From the NCBI GenBank assembly GCA_039177555.1, contig JBCDFV010000016.1, positions 23,795-87,794 on the forward strand: a stretch of DNA of 64,000 nt, given 5' to 3'. The position numbers and the translations under genes were made by a program. The DNA comes from JANQGH01 sp039177555 (lineage in GTDB: Bacteria > Pseudomonadota > Alphaproteobacteria > DSM-16000 > Inquilinaceae). This document shows positions 10,055-18,996 of the stretch, in pieces (the first letter of the stretch is position 1; each line of letters begins with the position of its first letter). The notes beneath the pieces were generated by a model. That model did not search any database. It saw only the letters and a list, made by a program, of their open reading frames with translations, and was not told the DNA's origin.

Positions 10055-11428
10055 TCAGAGCGCGGTCGTGTCGAACAGCAACAGCGCGTTCTGCGCCTCC
10101 TGATCGCCGCCGGCGGCAGCACGCTGCAGCCAGGCCTGCAAGGCATCGAGATCGGCGGCCGCCTCCGCAGTCCCTAGCGCCAGGGCCGCGCGATAGCGAT
10201 CGATCGCCAGTTCGGCATTTGGTCGCGTGAAGGCCGTCGGGGCTGTCTCGAAATGAACCGGGTCCGCCATGCGGCCGATCGCGCGTGCGGCGGCCCCGCT
10301 GCCTTGCAAGGCGGCATAGTCGAACAGCGCCAGGGCCGTTGCGGGGTCGCCTTCGGTCTGAAAGCTGAGCGCCAAGTCAAGCAGCCGGGCGGGGGCGGCG
10401 TCTTCCTCAATCGCCGTACGGGTCTCGCCGACCGGCCCGGTGATTGCCACCGCCAGCGCATCAAGGGCGCGCTGGCGCATGGCGGCCATGGTGTCGACCT
10501 CTTCCTCGCGCGGCAGAGCCTGGATCGACGGACCATCCCGCCCGGCGACCGCCTGCTCGTCGGACGAACCGGCGAACATGCGGACCGGGTCCCAGCCGTT
10601 GAAGACCATGGCATAACCCACGGCACCGAGGACAACCAGGATGACCAGATTGACCCCGACGATGCGCCACGGCAACGGAACGCGCCGGTACCGGGCCGAT
10701 CGGGGGCCGTCTCGTCTTGGCCGGTCGCTGCTGGCAGGTGCCCCCCTGTCGACCGCGTTCGCCTCCGCCTGCTGCGTTTGATCTGACCACGCCCACGGCA
10801 AAGTGGCCTCAACCGAGCCGGTGGCTGGTGTCGGCTCGGCCCGAGGGGCCTGTCGTGCCGGGGCTTGCGGCCGCCCAGATGCACGAGCGGGCCGTGGGCG
10901 CGTCGGTTTGGTGGCAGAGAGGGGGCCAGGACCGTCCGGACGGCCCAAACGCGGTTCCTGACGCCCGCCATCCTTCGTGGCGGTCGGGCCGACACGCGCG
11001 CCGGAACGGGCTGGGCGCCGATGGTCGGACGGGGCCGCCAAAGGGCCGGGTGCCGGCACATCGAGCGGTTGGTCGCCGGTTGCCTGCGGCTCCGCACCCT
11101 GTCCCGGCCATGTGAGCCTGCCGTCGAAGCCCAGGCCGTCGATGCTGAGCCGGACAGCAGAACCAGCCGCTACATGGCCGGTGATTTCAGGCCCGATCAA
11201 GAGATCCAGCACGTTGCCGCGATGCACGACGCCGCTCAGCGCCAGCGAGATTGGCGCGTCCTGCCAGCCGGTGGTGCCCAGATAGCCGGCTTCCGGCGCC
11301 TCGCGCTCAAGCGTGATCACGACCGGGATTTCCGGCTTTTGCGCGACGCCCGCCACGCGGATGATGGCATAGCCGTCGTCGGGCGCGTTGCGGTCTTCGA
11401 CAACGCTGGCCTGTAAGGTCGATGTCAT
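10055..11428 (-). CDS. Membrane-anchored protein with Sel1-like C-terminal repeats
   Basis: About 457 residues, no specific family recognised. The first ~100 residues are soluble and beta-like (TLQASVVEDRNAPDDGYAIIRVAG, PVVITLEREAPEAGYLG). A proline/arginine/alanine-rich low-complexity linker follows to about residue 260, then one transmembrane helix (VNLVILVVLGAVGYAMVF). The C-terminal ~150 residues resemble Sel1/TPR repeats, with A-L-F-D-Y-A-A-LQGSGAAARAIG and YRAALALGTAEAAADLDALQAWLQRAAAGGD. The start at 11428 (MTSTLQ) is chosen over an in-frame ATG at 11527 that reads into the intergenic region. It probably acts as an inner-membrane scaffold; function is unknown. Confidence 0.6.
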   Translation of the reverse strand: MTSTLQASVVEDRNAPDDGYAIIRVAGVAQKPEIPVVITLEREAPEAGYLGTTGWQDAPISLALSGVVHRGNVLDLLIGPEITGHVAAGSAVRLSIDGLGFDGRLTWPGQGAEPQATGDQPLDVPAPGPLAAPSDHRRPARSGARVGPTATKDGGRQEPRLGRPDGPGPLSATKPTRPRPARASGRPQAPARQAPRAEPTPATGSVEATLPWAWSDQTQQAEANAVDRGAPASSDRPRRDGPRSARYRRVPLPWRIVGVNLVILVVLGAVGYAMVFNGWDPVRMFAGSSDEQAVAGRDGPSIQALPREEEVDTMAAMRQRALDALAVAITGPVGETRTAIEEDAAPARLLDLALSFQTEGDPATALALFDYAALQGSGAAARAIGRMADPVHFETAPTAFTRPNAELAIDRYRAALALGTAEAAADLDALQAWLQRAAAGGDQEAQNALLLFDTTAL

Positions 11429-11617
11429 GGATGGGCGGCTCCGGAAATCTGCCAACGTGCCCCGATTGAGAGGTTGCCATTCAGGCATGCCGATTGCTAT
11501 CGGGACAGCATGGCGTTGCCAAGGCAAGAATACGAACGAAGTCTATCATCTCCTTCCACCAAATCAGGTGCCGGGGGACGGTCTGGCGAGAGGCCCTGGA
11601 ATAAGGACACGATCAGC

Positions 11618-12517
11618 GTGCGCATAGCTTTGTTTTCTCTTTCCGTGTTTGCTGTCGCTGCCTGCACCACGGCGCCGGCCCCGGTTCAGACCAGCGGGCA
11701 GACGGTCGACCCACTGATCATTGCCGCCCTTGACGGCGCCGACGGCGATGGGTCCGCGGAGATCGGCCTGACGGAGGACCTGGTTATCGCCGAGGGCTTC
11801 ACGCTGCTGGACCCTGAGGGCATTTACACGTCGCTGGCCGGCAACACCCTGATTTCCCAATGGCGCAGCGGCCGCATCATCGAGCGCCAGCATCACCGCC
11901 CCTCGGGTTTGCGCCTGGACGATGTCGACTTCAGCACGCTGGGCTTTACCAACGGCGTCACGTCGCTGTGGTATGTCGACGAGAATGGCGAGTATTGCGA
12001 AGCAAACGTCAGCCGGCGCAATTGTGGCCGGCTCTATGCGATGGACCGTCAGTTTGTCTGGTTCAACCGGGCCGAGCCGGAGGGGCCGTACGGCGTGCGC
12101 TTCTGGCTCGCGCCCGGCGCCCAACCGATCCCCGGGCACGGCCCGGCGGGCCCAGAGCAGCCGGCGCCGACCATCACGGTCGACTGGCAAGGGGTGGGCA
12201 TGTCCACAGGTGCCGCGAACATCTACACCATGATGATACGCGGCAATCCGATGGAGGTATCGGCATCCTTCGAACTGCCCCACCCGTTCGACGAGACACT
12301 GACCTGCGCGGCGATCCGACATCCCGAACGCGAGGGCGAGGTTCGCTGCCCGGACGGCCTTTCGGCGATCGGCCCGTTCGGCAGCGGTGACCCGACGGAC
12401 GACGAAGCGTTGGTCCTGACGGATCCGACCGGCAATCAGGTTGTGCTGGACTTGATCAGCCCGCCAGCCGCGGGCAACGAACGCGCGATTACCGAATTAC
12501 TGGAGGCGACACTCTAG
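11618..12517 (+). CDS. Putative lipoprotein of unknown function
   Basis: About 299 residues with a short signal peptide and lipobox (VRIALFSLSVFAVAAC), so the mature protein should be lipidated at that cysteine. GTG at 11618 is chosen because AAGGA lies ten bases upstream and because it begins exactly at the signal peptide; the frame is open further upstream without any signal-like sequence. The mature part has no recognised domain. It contains two nearby cysteine-bearing segments (NGEYCEANVSRRNCGRLY and ETLTCAAIRHPEREGEVRC) that could form disulfides in the periplasm. It converges with the M15-type peptidase 21 bases downstream. Confidence 0.6.
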   Translation: MRIALFSLSVFAVAACTTAPAPVQTSGQTVDPLIIAALDGADGDGSAEIGLTEDLVIAEGFTLLDPEGIYTSLAGNTLISQWRSGRIIERQHHRPSGLRLDDVDFSTLGFTNGVTSLWYVDENGEYCEANVSRRNCGRLYAMDRQFVWFNRAEPEGPYGVRFWLAPGAQPIPGHGPAGPEQPAPTITVDWQGVGMSTGAANIYTMMIRGNPMEVSASFELPHPFDETLTCAAIRHPEREGEVRCPDGLSAIGPFGSGDPTDDEALVLTDPTGNQVVLDLISPPAAGNERAITELLEATL

Positions 12518-12538
12518 GGCCAGCGCCGCACCGTCAGG

Positions 12539-13069
12539 CTACCAGGTTCGAACCGGGCCGGTATCGACATGGACGAAGCCTGAACGCGGGTAGTAGCCGA
12601 CGCCACCAATACCAAGCGCTTCAGCCGTCTGGCGCAGGGCGCCCAATGTCCGATGCGGCAGTCGGATGTCCGCCGCCTGCCCCGTGACATGGTAGGAGTT
12701 GCGAGCGACACCGCCGCGCTGGTTTGCCAGGACCTCATTGGTCGTCGGTGATCTGTAGCCGCAAATCACCTCGATCGGTTCCTGTGATCCCAGCCGTTCT
12801 TGGACCAGCGCCATGACATCCAGCAATCGGGGATCCATCGACCGCACTTCGTCGGTGCGCCAGTCCCGCAACAGGATGTCCAGGCGATGCAATGCATCCG
12901 GGTCGTACCAACCATCGACCCAGTAGTTAACCTGTGCGGTTTCCCGACTGTGCGTTTCGTGGAGGAAGAGGGATCGTCTGTTAGAGGTGGCAAAAGCACT
13001 TTGTGGAACAAGAACGGCACCCGCCAACATGGCCGCGCCAGCGGTCAGAAAGCCTCTGCGATCGATCAC
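12539..13069 (-). CDS. DUF882/M15-type peptidoglycan peptidase (YcbK-like), Tat-exported
   Basis: This 176-residue protein matches the DUF882 family of D-Ala-D-Ala carboxypeptidase/MepA-like zinc peptidases, whose E. coli member MepK cleaves peptidoglycan cross-links. Zinc-ligand motifs are SYHVTGQAADIR (His127, Asp134) and FVHVDTGP (His167). The N-terminus is a Tat-type signal (DRRGFLTAGAAMLAGAVLV) cleaved near AFA. The length is typical. It neighbours an L,D-transpeptidase gene on the same strand; MepK-type enzymes act on cross-links made by L,D-transpeptidases, so the pairing is functionally sensible, although 249 bases separate the two genes and they may be transcribed independently. Confidence 0.88.
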   Translation of the reverse strand: MIDRRGFLTAGAAMLAGAVLVPQSAFATSNRRSLFLHETHSRETAQVNYWVDGWYDPDALHRLDILLRDWRTDEVRSMDPRLLDVMALVQERLGSQEPIEVICGYRSPTTNEVLANQRGGVARNSYHVTGQAADIRLPHRTLGALRQTAEALGIGGVGYYPRSGFVHVDTGPVRTW

Positions 13070-13318
13070 CCGAAAGTCCCCTGGGGTTGGTATTTGCCTG
13101 CCGCGCCGCCCCGGCCGAGCACCGGTGCGTCTGATTCGTGAGTGGTCGCAGTTTTTCGGACCAGGCAGCCAAAATCAACCGCAGAATTGTCGGAAAATTA
13201 TCACCTATGCCACAATCTCGACATTTTCTAATGAGCCTGCAAACGAACCGCCCAATGCAAAACTTCTGGGTGGCTGCAAGGGGCTAAGGAGTGGGAGTAA
13301 TCACCCCATTTCTGGCAG

Positions 13319-15187
13319 TCAGCCGGCCAGCGCCAGTTCGATCGGTCCCGGCCGTTGATCGCGCAGGGCGTTGGTGACCATGCGATCAATGCCGTAGACA
13401 TCTTCGCGATAGACCGGCTGGCCGGCGTCGTTCAACCAGGCCGTATGGTAGACCAGATGCAGCGGCATCGGCGCCGGCATGTTCACCCGGGCCGTACGGC
13501 CTGTCGCCAGAATGGATTCGCGCCGCGCCGCCGACCAATCGTCCAGATCGTTCAGCAGATAGTCGGCCAACCACATCGGGTCCTGCACCCGAACGCAGCC
13601 CGAAGAGAAGCTGCGGTGCGTGCGCCCAAACAGCGATCTCGTCGGGGTATCATGCAGATAGACGCTGAAGTTATTGGCCATCATGAACTTCACACGGCCC
13701 AGCGAATTACCGGGCCCCGGCGCCTGGCGCAGCATGTAGTGCCGTATGCCTGAGCCGACGCGTTCCCAATCGACATGTTCCGACAGGATCTCTTGCGCGC
13801 CGTTGTGCCAGCCGCTGTAGACCCGGATGTTCTGAGATCTCAGATAGCTCGGATCGTCGATCAGCCGCGGCAGAAAATCGTTGTAGGCGATGCTGGTCGG
13901 CACGGTCCAGGTCGGGTTGAACTCCAGATAGGTCAGTGCGCTGCTGAACAGCGGCGTCTGGCGATCGCGCCGGCCGATGATCACGTCCATCGAGCGGACG
14001 GGAACACCCTGATCGACGATCTGCAGGCGATAATCCGGCAGGTTCACCATGATGTAGCCGTCGCCCAAATCGTTCGGCAGCCAGCGCCAGCGCTCCATGG
14101 TCGCAACGATCTGGTCGACCCGCTGGCCAGCGGTCACGTTCAGCGCCGCAAGCGTCCGTGGGCCGACAACACCATCGACGTCCAGCCCGTTGGCCGCTTG
14201 GAAGCGCTCCACGGCCAAGACCAGGTCGTCGTCAAACAGTGTCTCGTCCACAGGCGCGTTGTCAGTCTCGACATGCACCGCCGGTACAGGCGTCGTCACC
14301 GTTTCGGTGCCGCCAGCCGTTGATGCCGGGGTCAACAGAGGATCGGGGGCAGTCTCGGCCGCTGCGGCAACTGCGGCCGCACCTTCGACATACTCGCCGG
14401 TCGCATGAAGACGCGCCCGGATCGCCGGCACGACGGGGCTGCGCTCACCCGGCCGCAATGTCGGCATGTCTGGAACCGCTGGCCAACCGCCGGCATCGGC
14501 GGTCTCGCGCGCCAGGACCAACGCCTCGCGCAAGCCGCGATACTCCGGATGGTTCGGCGCCAAGGACAACAAATGGTCACCAGCGTCCGGTGCCGTGGCG
14601 ACATCCGCCATCACGGCGGGGAAGTCGATCGACGGCCGGTCGAAATCGAAATCGCGAGACAGCGACGATGGCGTCAGGCGCCCGCGATCGATATCGGACG
14701 CGTAGCGTGCGACCGCGTGGGTCAGCAGCATGTCGAAGGCGGCCTGGGCCGCTACCGCCTGGTCCGGCCGCAGGCCAGCCAACTCATCGACAAAATAGTG
14801 GTGCGGCTCCAGCCCTTCGAGATGGGCAGCCTGGAAAAGGCCGATCAGATCATCGATCCGCGCCTCGGCATCCGGCTGGTGCAGCCAGACAGGCTGGTAG
14901 TCCCGCGCCTGATAGACATCCTGCAACGTCGTGCCGCCGACCGACACCTCACCGATGACCAGTTGGCCCGGCATGTCCAAGGCGTCTTGAATCGCGATAA
15001 CCACGGGATCGGCGGAGATTTCGGGCGTGGCCACCTGGCCGTCGCTGAGCGCAACGATGGTGTTGCCGCTGGTCGCTGCGCCGGACGTGTCACTGGCAGC
15101 CGGTTCGGCCTGCGCGACCGCCACGCCGCCGACAAGAAGCGCCAAGACAGAGACCGAGATACCGCTAAGCTTGCTCACTTTGATCAT
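13319..15187 (-). CDS. YcbB-type L,D-transpeptidase
   Basis: About 622 residues, an envelope L,D-transpeptidase that forms 3-3 cross-links in peptidoglycan. After a signal peptide (VSVLALLVGGVAVAQA) come the scaffold domain (ARIDDLIGLFQAAHLEGLEPHHY), a peptidoglycan-binding domain (LAVERFQAANGLDVDGVVGPRTLAALNV) and the YkuD catalytic domain. The catalytic block HDTPTRSLFGRTHRSFSSGCVRV has the nucleophile near Cys531. The start at 15187 follows GAGGAG at good spacing; an ATG at 15265 would put 26 extra residues before the signal peptide. A glutamate/valine/threonine-rich linker with low complexity separates the scaffold and binding domains. Confidence 0.93.
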   Translation of the reverse strand: MIKVSKLSGISVSVLALLVGGVAVAQAEPAASDTSGAATSGNTIVALSDGQVATPEISADPVVIAIQDALDMPGQLVIGEVSVGGTTLQDVYQARDYQPVWLHQPDAEARIDDLIGLFQAAHLEGLEPHHYFVDELAGLRPDQAVAAQAAFDMLLTHAVARYASDIDRGRLTPSSLSRDFDFDRPSIDFPAVMADVATAPDAGDHLLSLAPNHPEYRGLREALVLARETADAGGWPAVPDMPTLRPGERSPVVPAIRARLHATGEYVEGAAAVAAAAETAPDPLLTPASTAGGTETVTTPVPAVHVETDNAPVDETLFDDDLVLAVERFQAANGLDVDGVVGPRTLAALNVTAGQRVDQIVATMERWRWLPNDLGDGYIMVNLPDYRLQIVDQGVPVRSMDVIIGRRDRQTPLFSSALTYLEFNPTWTVPTSIAYNDFLPRLIDDPSYLRSQNIRVYSGWHNGAQEILSEHVDWERVGSGIRHYMLRQAPGPGNSLGRVKFMMANNFSVYLHDTPTRSLFGRTHRSFSSGCVRVQDPMWLADYLLNDLDDWSAARRESILATGRTARVNMPAPMPLHLVYHTAWLNDAGQPVYREDVYGIDRMVTNALRDQRPGPIELALAG

Positions 15188-15344
15188 GACGCCACTCCTC
15201 AGCCGCCCCCCGGCTGCCCTTCGCCCATGGTCCTGCACACGCACGCCAGGTGACTCATGTGCCACGGTGACACCCCTGTGGCAAGGGCGCCAGCGTCAAA
15301 ATTATGTTAACGAGTTCAAAGGGTAACGATGTTGCCAAAATGCA

Positions 15345-15382
15345 ACACGGCCGGCTGGGGCGCTTTACCCAGCCGGCCGTGT
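15345..15382 (-). terminator. Perfect 15-bp hairpin after the cold-shock gene
   Basis: ACACGGCCGGCTGGG and its exact reverse complement are separated by eight bases. Read on the minus strand, the hairpin begins 28 bases after the stop of the double cold-shock gene and is followed by TTGCATTTTGG. It insulates that gene from the L,D-transpeptidase gene downstream. Confidence 0.85.
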
Positions 15383-15409
15383 CGACGCTGCTTGGTCTGG
15401 CTCAACCGG

Positions 15410-15943
15410 TCATAGAACCTCGACGGTGGCCGCCAGAGGCCCCTTTTGGCCCATGCGAATGCCGACCCGAACCCGCTGTTCAGGCTCAAGATGGCCGATG
15501 CCCAGCTGGGTCAACACGCGGCCGGACACGAAGATGTCTCGCCCGCCATCGTCGGGTTGGATGAAGCCGAAGCCCTTTTCATTGTTGAAGAACTTGACGG
15601 TGCCCTCGACCGTCTGACTGACAGGTTCCTCATGGACGGCCGGCCGGGCGAACGACCGCGCATCTCCGCCGGCCCCCGGCGGTGCCGCGGCAATGGACGA
15701 TATCTCGGTGACTTGAAGACCGCGCCGCCCTTGGGCGACATCGCACACGAGCGTGGCACCGGGATCAGGCGCGGCATGGCCGCCGCGTTCCAGCACCGAA
15801 GCGTGAAGAAAGGCGTCCGGCGAGCCATCGTTCAACTGAACGAAGCCGAAGCCCTTGGTTGGATTGTACCACTTGACCACGGCTTCCAACCCATGACGGG
15901 TGTCTTCAGCCGAAACGTACTCTGACATTGGTGATTGATCCAC
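15410..15943 (-). CDS. Cold-shock protein with two CSD domains
   Basis: This 177-residue protein has two cold-shock domains, a layout common in alphaproteobacteria. CSD1 (about residues 18-85) has VVKWYNPTKGFGFVQL with RNP1-like KGFGFVQ, and CSD2 (about 110-177) has TVKFFNNEKGFGFIQPDDGGRDIFV. Both RNA-binding aromatic clusters are intact. Such proteins bind single-stranded RNA or DNA and melt structure or regulate translation. A flexible alanine/proline-rich linker joins the domains. The start is GTG 15943 preceded by AGGA, or ATG 15928 five codons later; the sequence does not decide. It is monocistronic, ending at a strong hairpin. Confidence 0.93.
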   Translation of the reverse strand: MDQSPMSEYVSAEDTRHGLEAVVKWYNPTKGFGFVQLNDGSPDAFLHASVLERGGHAAPDPGATLVCDVAQGRRGLQVTEISSIAAAPPGAGGDARSFARPAVHEEPVSQTVEGTVKFFNNEKGFGFIQPDDGGRDIFVSGRVLTQLGIGHLEPEQRVRVGIRMGQKGPLAATVEVL

Positions 15944-16188
15944 TCATCCTATGGTTACGACGGACGGTGCCAACGCGGAAAGGCCGCTCGCCGATCAGGA
16001 GCTGCCTAGAGCGCCTCGCGATGCTCCAGAAGACATGTTGAGAATGCCGAACCTAGCCCAACTCCAGTGCGCCAGGGAGATGGTCCCCCTACCCCAGTCC
16101 GAACCGCGATCCCCGCGGGTGGACTAGTATGGCCGCATTGGGGGGCGCATGTACAGCGATATAGTCATTCGCCGTCCGCGTCAGAGTC

Positions 16189-17400
16189 TCAACCAGGAGA
16201 CGAGCGACGCAGGGCATCCAGCAACGAAGACGATATGAAGCCATCGGCCGGCACGCCGATCTGCTGCTGAAAAGCGCGTATGGCACGCCGCGTCTGGCTT
16301 CCCGGGATGCCGTCGACGGGCCCGGCGTCGAAGCCCAGCGCATTCAAGCGCTGCTGGATCTCGCTGATTTCCTCGAACCGCAACGCACGCTCGCCTGCCG
16401 GAGCGGTGCGCGACAGCCCCGGCCGGCCGGCCAGCCGGTCGGCCAGATGACCGATCGTGAGGGCGTAAAATACCGCCCGGTTGTAACTCATGATCGTATC
16501 GAAATTGTCATAGACCATGAAGGCGGGACCTTGGTGACCCGCCGGCAGAACGATCGACGCGGAGATGTTCGCCAGGGGCAGATCGGATCCGCCGACGCGG
16601 CGCACGCCAAGCTGTTGCCACTGGGCCAACGACAGCTCGGTATCCATGCCGGTCAGGTTCCAGTCGAAGTTCGAGGGCAACACAACCTCCCGCCCCCACA
16701 GCGCATCGCGCTGCCAGCCGTTTCGGGCGAGGTAATTGGCAATGGAGGCAAAGACGTCCGGTTCGCTGTCCCAAAGATTGGGAAAGCCGTCATTGTCGTA
16801 GTCGACCGCGAAGGCGAGGAAAGCCGACGGCATGAATTGCGGCTGCCCCATGGCGCCCGCCCAGGAGCCGACCATGCGGCTGGACGGCACCCCGTTGGCA
16901 ACCATGCGCAGCGCGTCGATCAGCTGGGCGCGGAAGCCGCCCGTTGCGCGGCGGTCATACGCCCTGGTCGCGATCGACTGAATGACCGGAAAGCTGCCTT
17001 GAATGTCGCCGAAATTGCTCTCCACGGCCCAGAACGCGACGATGTAGTGCCTTGGCACGCCATAGCGCTGTTCGATCTGTCCCAGCACACCGGCATATTG
17101 CTGAAGCGCGGCGCGACCACGCGCGACGCGGTCGTCGGTGACGGCGCGAGTGATGTAGTTCCAGAACGTGCTGACGAATTCGGGCTGGCGCTGGTCGCGC
17201 TCGACGATTTCGGGATCGTAGCGAACCTGGGCCAGAACCGGATCGATCGCCGCTGCGGAAATGCCTTGGGCGATGGCTTCCAGGCGCACCCCCGCCAGCC
17301 ATTGGTTGAAGGACTGGGTGTTGCCCTGTGCCGCCGCCGGCGCGGCGACCAGCAGGAAGGAGGCGATGAAACCCACGAGGGCGAGAGCTCTGATGCGCAT
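16189..17400 (-). CDS. MltB-type lytic murein transglycosylase with peptidoglycan-binding domain
   Basis: About 403 residues, cleaving glycan strands to 1,6-anhydroMurNAc ends. After a signal peptide (FIASFLLVAAPAAAQ) the SLT_3/MltB catalytic domain spans about residues 28-320, with the catalytic glutamate in AFWAVESNFGD (Glu127) and family blocks GVPRHYIVAFW, GAMGQPQFMPSAF and FAVDYDNDGFPNLWDSEPDVFASIANYL. The C-terminal ~70 residues are a PG_binding_1 domain (EISEIQQRLNALGFDAGPVDGIPGSQTRRAIRAFQ). There is no lipobox, so it is probably soluble in the periplasm. The start at 17400 has GGAAG five bases upstream; an ATG at 17433 is less convincing. Confidence 0.92.
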   Translation of the reverse strand: MRIRALALVGFIASFLLVAAPAAAQGNTQSFNQWLAGVRLEAIAQGISAAAIDPVLAQVRYDPEIVERDQRQPEFVSTFWNYITRAVTDDRVARGRAALQQYAGVLGQIEQRYGVPRHYIVAFWAVESNFGDIQGSFPVIQSIATRAYDRRATGGFRAQLIDALRMVANGVPSSRMVGSWAGAMGQPQFMPSAFLAFAVDYDNDGFPNLWDSEPDVFASIANYLARNGWQRDALWGREVVLPSNFDWNLTGMDTELSLAQWQQLGVRRVGGSDLPLANISASIVLPAGHQGPAFMVYDNFDTIMSYNRAVFYALTIGHLADRLAGRPGLSRTAPAGERALRFEEISEIQQRLNALGFDAGPVDGIPGSQTRRAIRAFQQQIGVPADGFISSSLLDALRRSSPG

Positions 17401-17565
17401 CTTGCTTCCGTTCGACGACGATTCGGCGGCCATTAGAATACCCTCTGCGGCCTCCCGAGAGGCACTTGTTTGCCGAATCGTACCCTTGTTGCGGTCACAT
17501 TGTCTTGACGGCCGAATGGGATATCTGTGTGGCCAAGGCCAAAAGACGATATAGATCGGCCACCT

Positions 17566-18555
17566 ATGCAGTCACCTATTCCAAATACAGCGCAGGCCTT
17601 CTGGCTGGCGGAACCCGGTCGCGGCGAAATCCGTGACGAAGATCTGCCTGCGCTCGGCTCAGACGACGTTCTGATCAAGACCCGCTTCAGCGCCATCAGC
17701 CGGGGGACGGAGGCCCTCGTCTTCAACGGCCTAGTGCCGCCCAGCCAATACCAGGCGATGCGCGCGCCGTTTCAGGCCGGCGATTTCCCGGCCCCGGTCA
17801 AGTATGGCTATATTTCCGTCGGCACCGTGGTGGATGGGCCGAAGGCGCGGACAGGAGACACCGTCTTTTGCCTGCATCCGCACCAGGATTTTTATGCGGT
17901 TCCGGAGAGGGCCGCCATTCTCCTCCCCGGCACCGTTCCCGCCCGGCGTGCCGTGCTTGCGGCGAATATGGAAACGGCGGTCAACGGCCTTTGGGACGCC
18001 GGTGCCGGCATCGGCGATCGAATCTCGGTGGTCGGCGCCGGCCTCGTCGGCAGTCTGGTTGCCGCACTAGCCTCACGCATACCCGGCGCCGACGTCACTT
18101 TGATCGATACCGATCCTGGCAAAGCACCGGTTGCCGAGACGCTCGGCGCCCAGTTTGCGTTGCCCGAAACAGCGCACGGCGACGCCGATCTCGTGATCCA
18201 TGCCAGCGGCAACCCGGAAGGCCTGCAGACGGCGCTGAGCCTCGCGGCCTTTGAAGCCACCGTCCTGGAGATGAGCTGGTTCGGCAGCCGTCCGGTGCCG
18301 GTGCCGCTGGGCGAGGCCTTTCACGCCAAGCGTTTGACGCTGAAATCGTCGCAAGTCGGCCATGTGCCGCCGCTCCGGCGGACGACCTGGTCTCACAGGC
18401 GCCGCTTGGAACTGGCGTTGAGCTTGCTGAGCGACCCGGTGTTTGACGCGCTGATAACGGGCGAGAGCGCGTTTCAAGATCTACCGGAGACGCTGCGCAC
18501 CCTGTCAAACGACCCGGCCGGCGCGCTTTGCCACCTGATCGTCTACAACCCCTGA
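17566..18555 (+). CDS. BchC-like medium-chain dehydrogenase
   Basis: About 329 residues, related to the zinc-binding alcohol dehydrogenase superfamily and closest in pattern to the BchC-like branch (AISRGTEALVF near residue 40). The Rossmann segment SVVGAGLVGSLVAALASRIPGADVTLIDTD (about 165-195) indicates NAD(P) binding. The catalytic zinc cysteine/histidine pattern of classical alcohol dehydrogenases is not visible. It opens a run of five plus-strand genes; the next gene starts 30 bases downstream. The start at ATG 17566 has a weak ribosome site, and an in-frame ATG at 17527 is an alternative. Role inferred: oxidising or reducing a small polyol- or pterin-side-chain intermediate; unproven. 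Confidence 0.75.
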   Translation: MQSPIPNTAQAFWLAEPGRGEIRDEDLPALGSDDVLIKTRFSAISRGTEALVFNGLVPPSQYQAMRAPFQAGDFPAPVKYGYISVGTVVDGPKARTGDTVFCLHPHQDFYAVPERAAILLPGTVPARRAVLAANMETAVNGLWDAGAGIGDRISVVGAGLVGSLVAALASRIPGADVTLIDTDPGKAPVAETLGAQFALPETAHGDADLVIHASGNPEGLQTALSLAAFEATVLEMSWFGSRPVPVPLGEAFHAKRLTLKSSQVGHVPPLRRTTWSHRRRLELALSLLSDPVFDALITGESAFQDLPETLRTLSNDPAGALCHLIVYNP

Positions 18556-18585
18556 AAACCGAGCAAATCTGAGAGGTAGCCGTCC

Positions 18586-18984
18586 ATGTACAGCGTTTGC
18601 GTTCGCGACCATTTCATGGTGGCGCATAGTTTTCGGGGCGAAGTGTTCGGGCCGGCCCAAGCGCTGCACGGCGCGACCTTCGTGGTCGATGTGGAGTTCC
18701 GCCGGGCCGAACTCGACGACGCCAACATCGTGGTCGATATCGGCCGGGCGACCGATGCACTGAAGCAGGAACTGTCGGCGATCAACTATACGAACCTGGA
18801 CGACCTGCCCGAAATGGCCGGCCATAACACGACCACCGAGTATCTGGCCCGTCACATCTTCGACCGCATGGCCACGCGGGCACGGGCCGGAACCCTGGGC
18901 GCCCCAAGCGATGCAATCGCCGCGATCAAGGTCACGCTGCACGAAAGCCATGTGGCGTGGGCGGCCTACGAGGCGGCGCTCTAA
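18586..18984 (+). CDS. PTPS/QueD-family protein lacking catalytic residues
   Basis: This 132-residue protein aligns over its whole length with 6-pyruvoyl-tetrahydropterin synthase/QueD, T-fold enzymes acting on dihydroneopterin triphosphate. His14 (VAHSF) and His28 (LHGATF) match two zinc ligands and Glu120 (HESHVAW) matches the pterin-anchoring glutamate. The third zinc ligand of the HGH motif is Ala30, the catalytic cysteine position (KCxRLHGH) is about Ala24, and the catalytic Asp-His of LDH are Asn67-Tyr68. The NPTSE block survives as NTTTEYLARHI. It therefore probably binds a pterin-like ligand with altered or no lyase activity. It sits between the BchC-like dehydrogenase and a glycosyltransferase and starts after GAGAGGTAG. 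Confidence 0.85.
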   Translation: MYSVCVRDHFMVAHSFRGEVFGPAQALHGATFVVDVEFRRAELDDANIVVDIGRATDALKQELSAINYTNLDDLPEMAGHNTTTEYLARHIFDRMATRARAGTLGAPSDAIAAIKVTLHESHVAWAAYEAAL

Positions 18985-18996
18985 GGGCCGCCTTCC

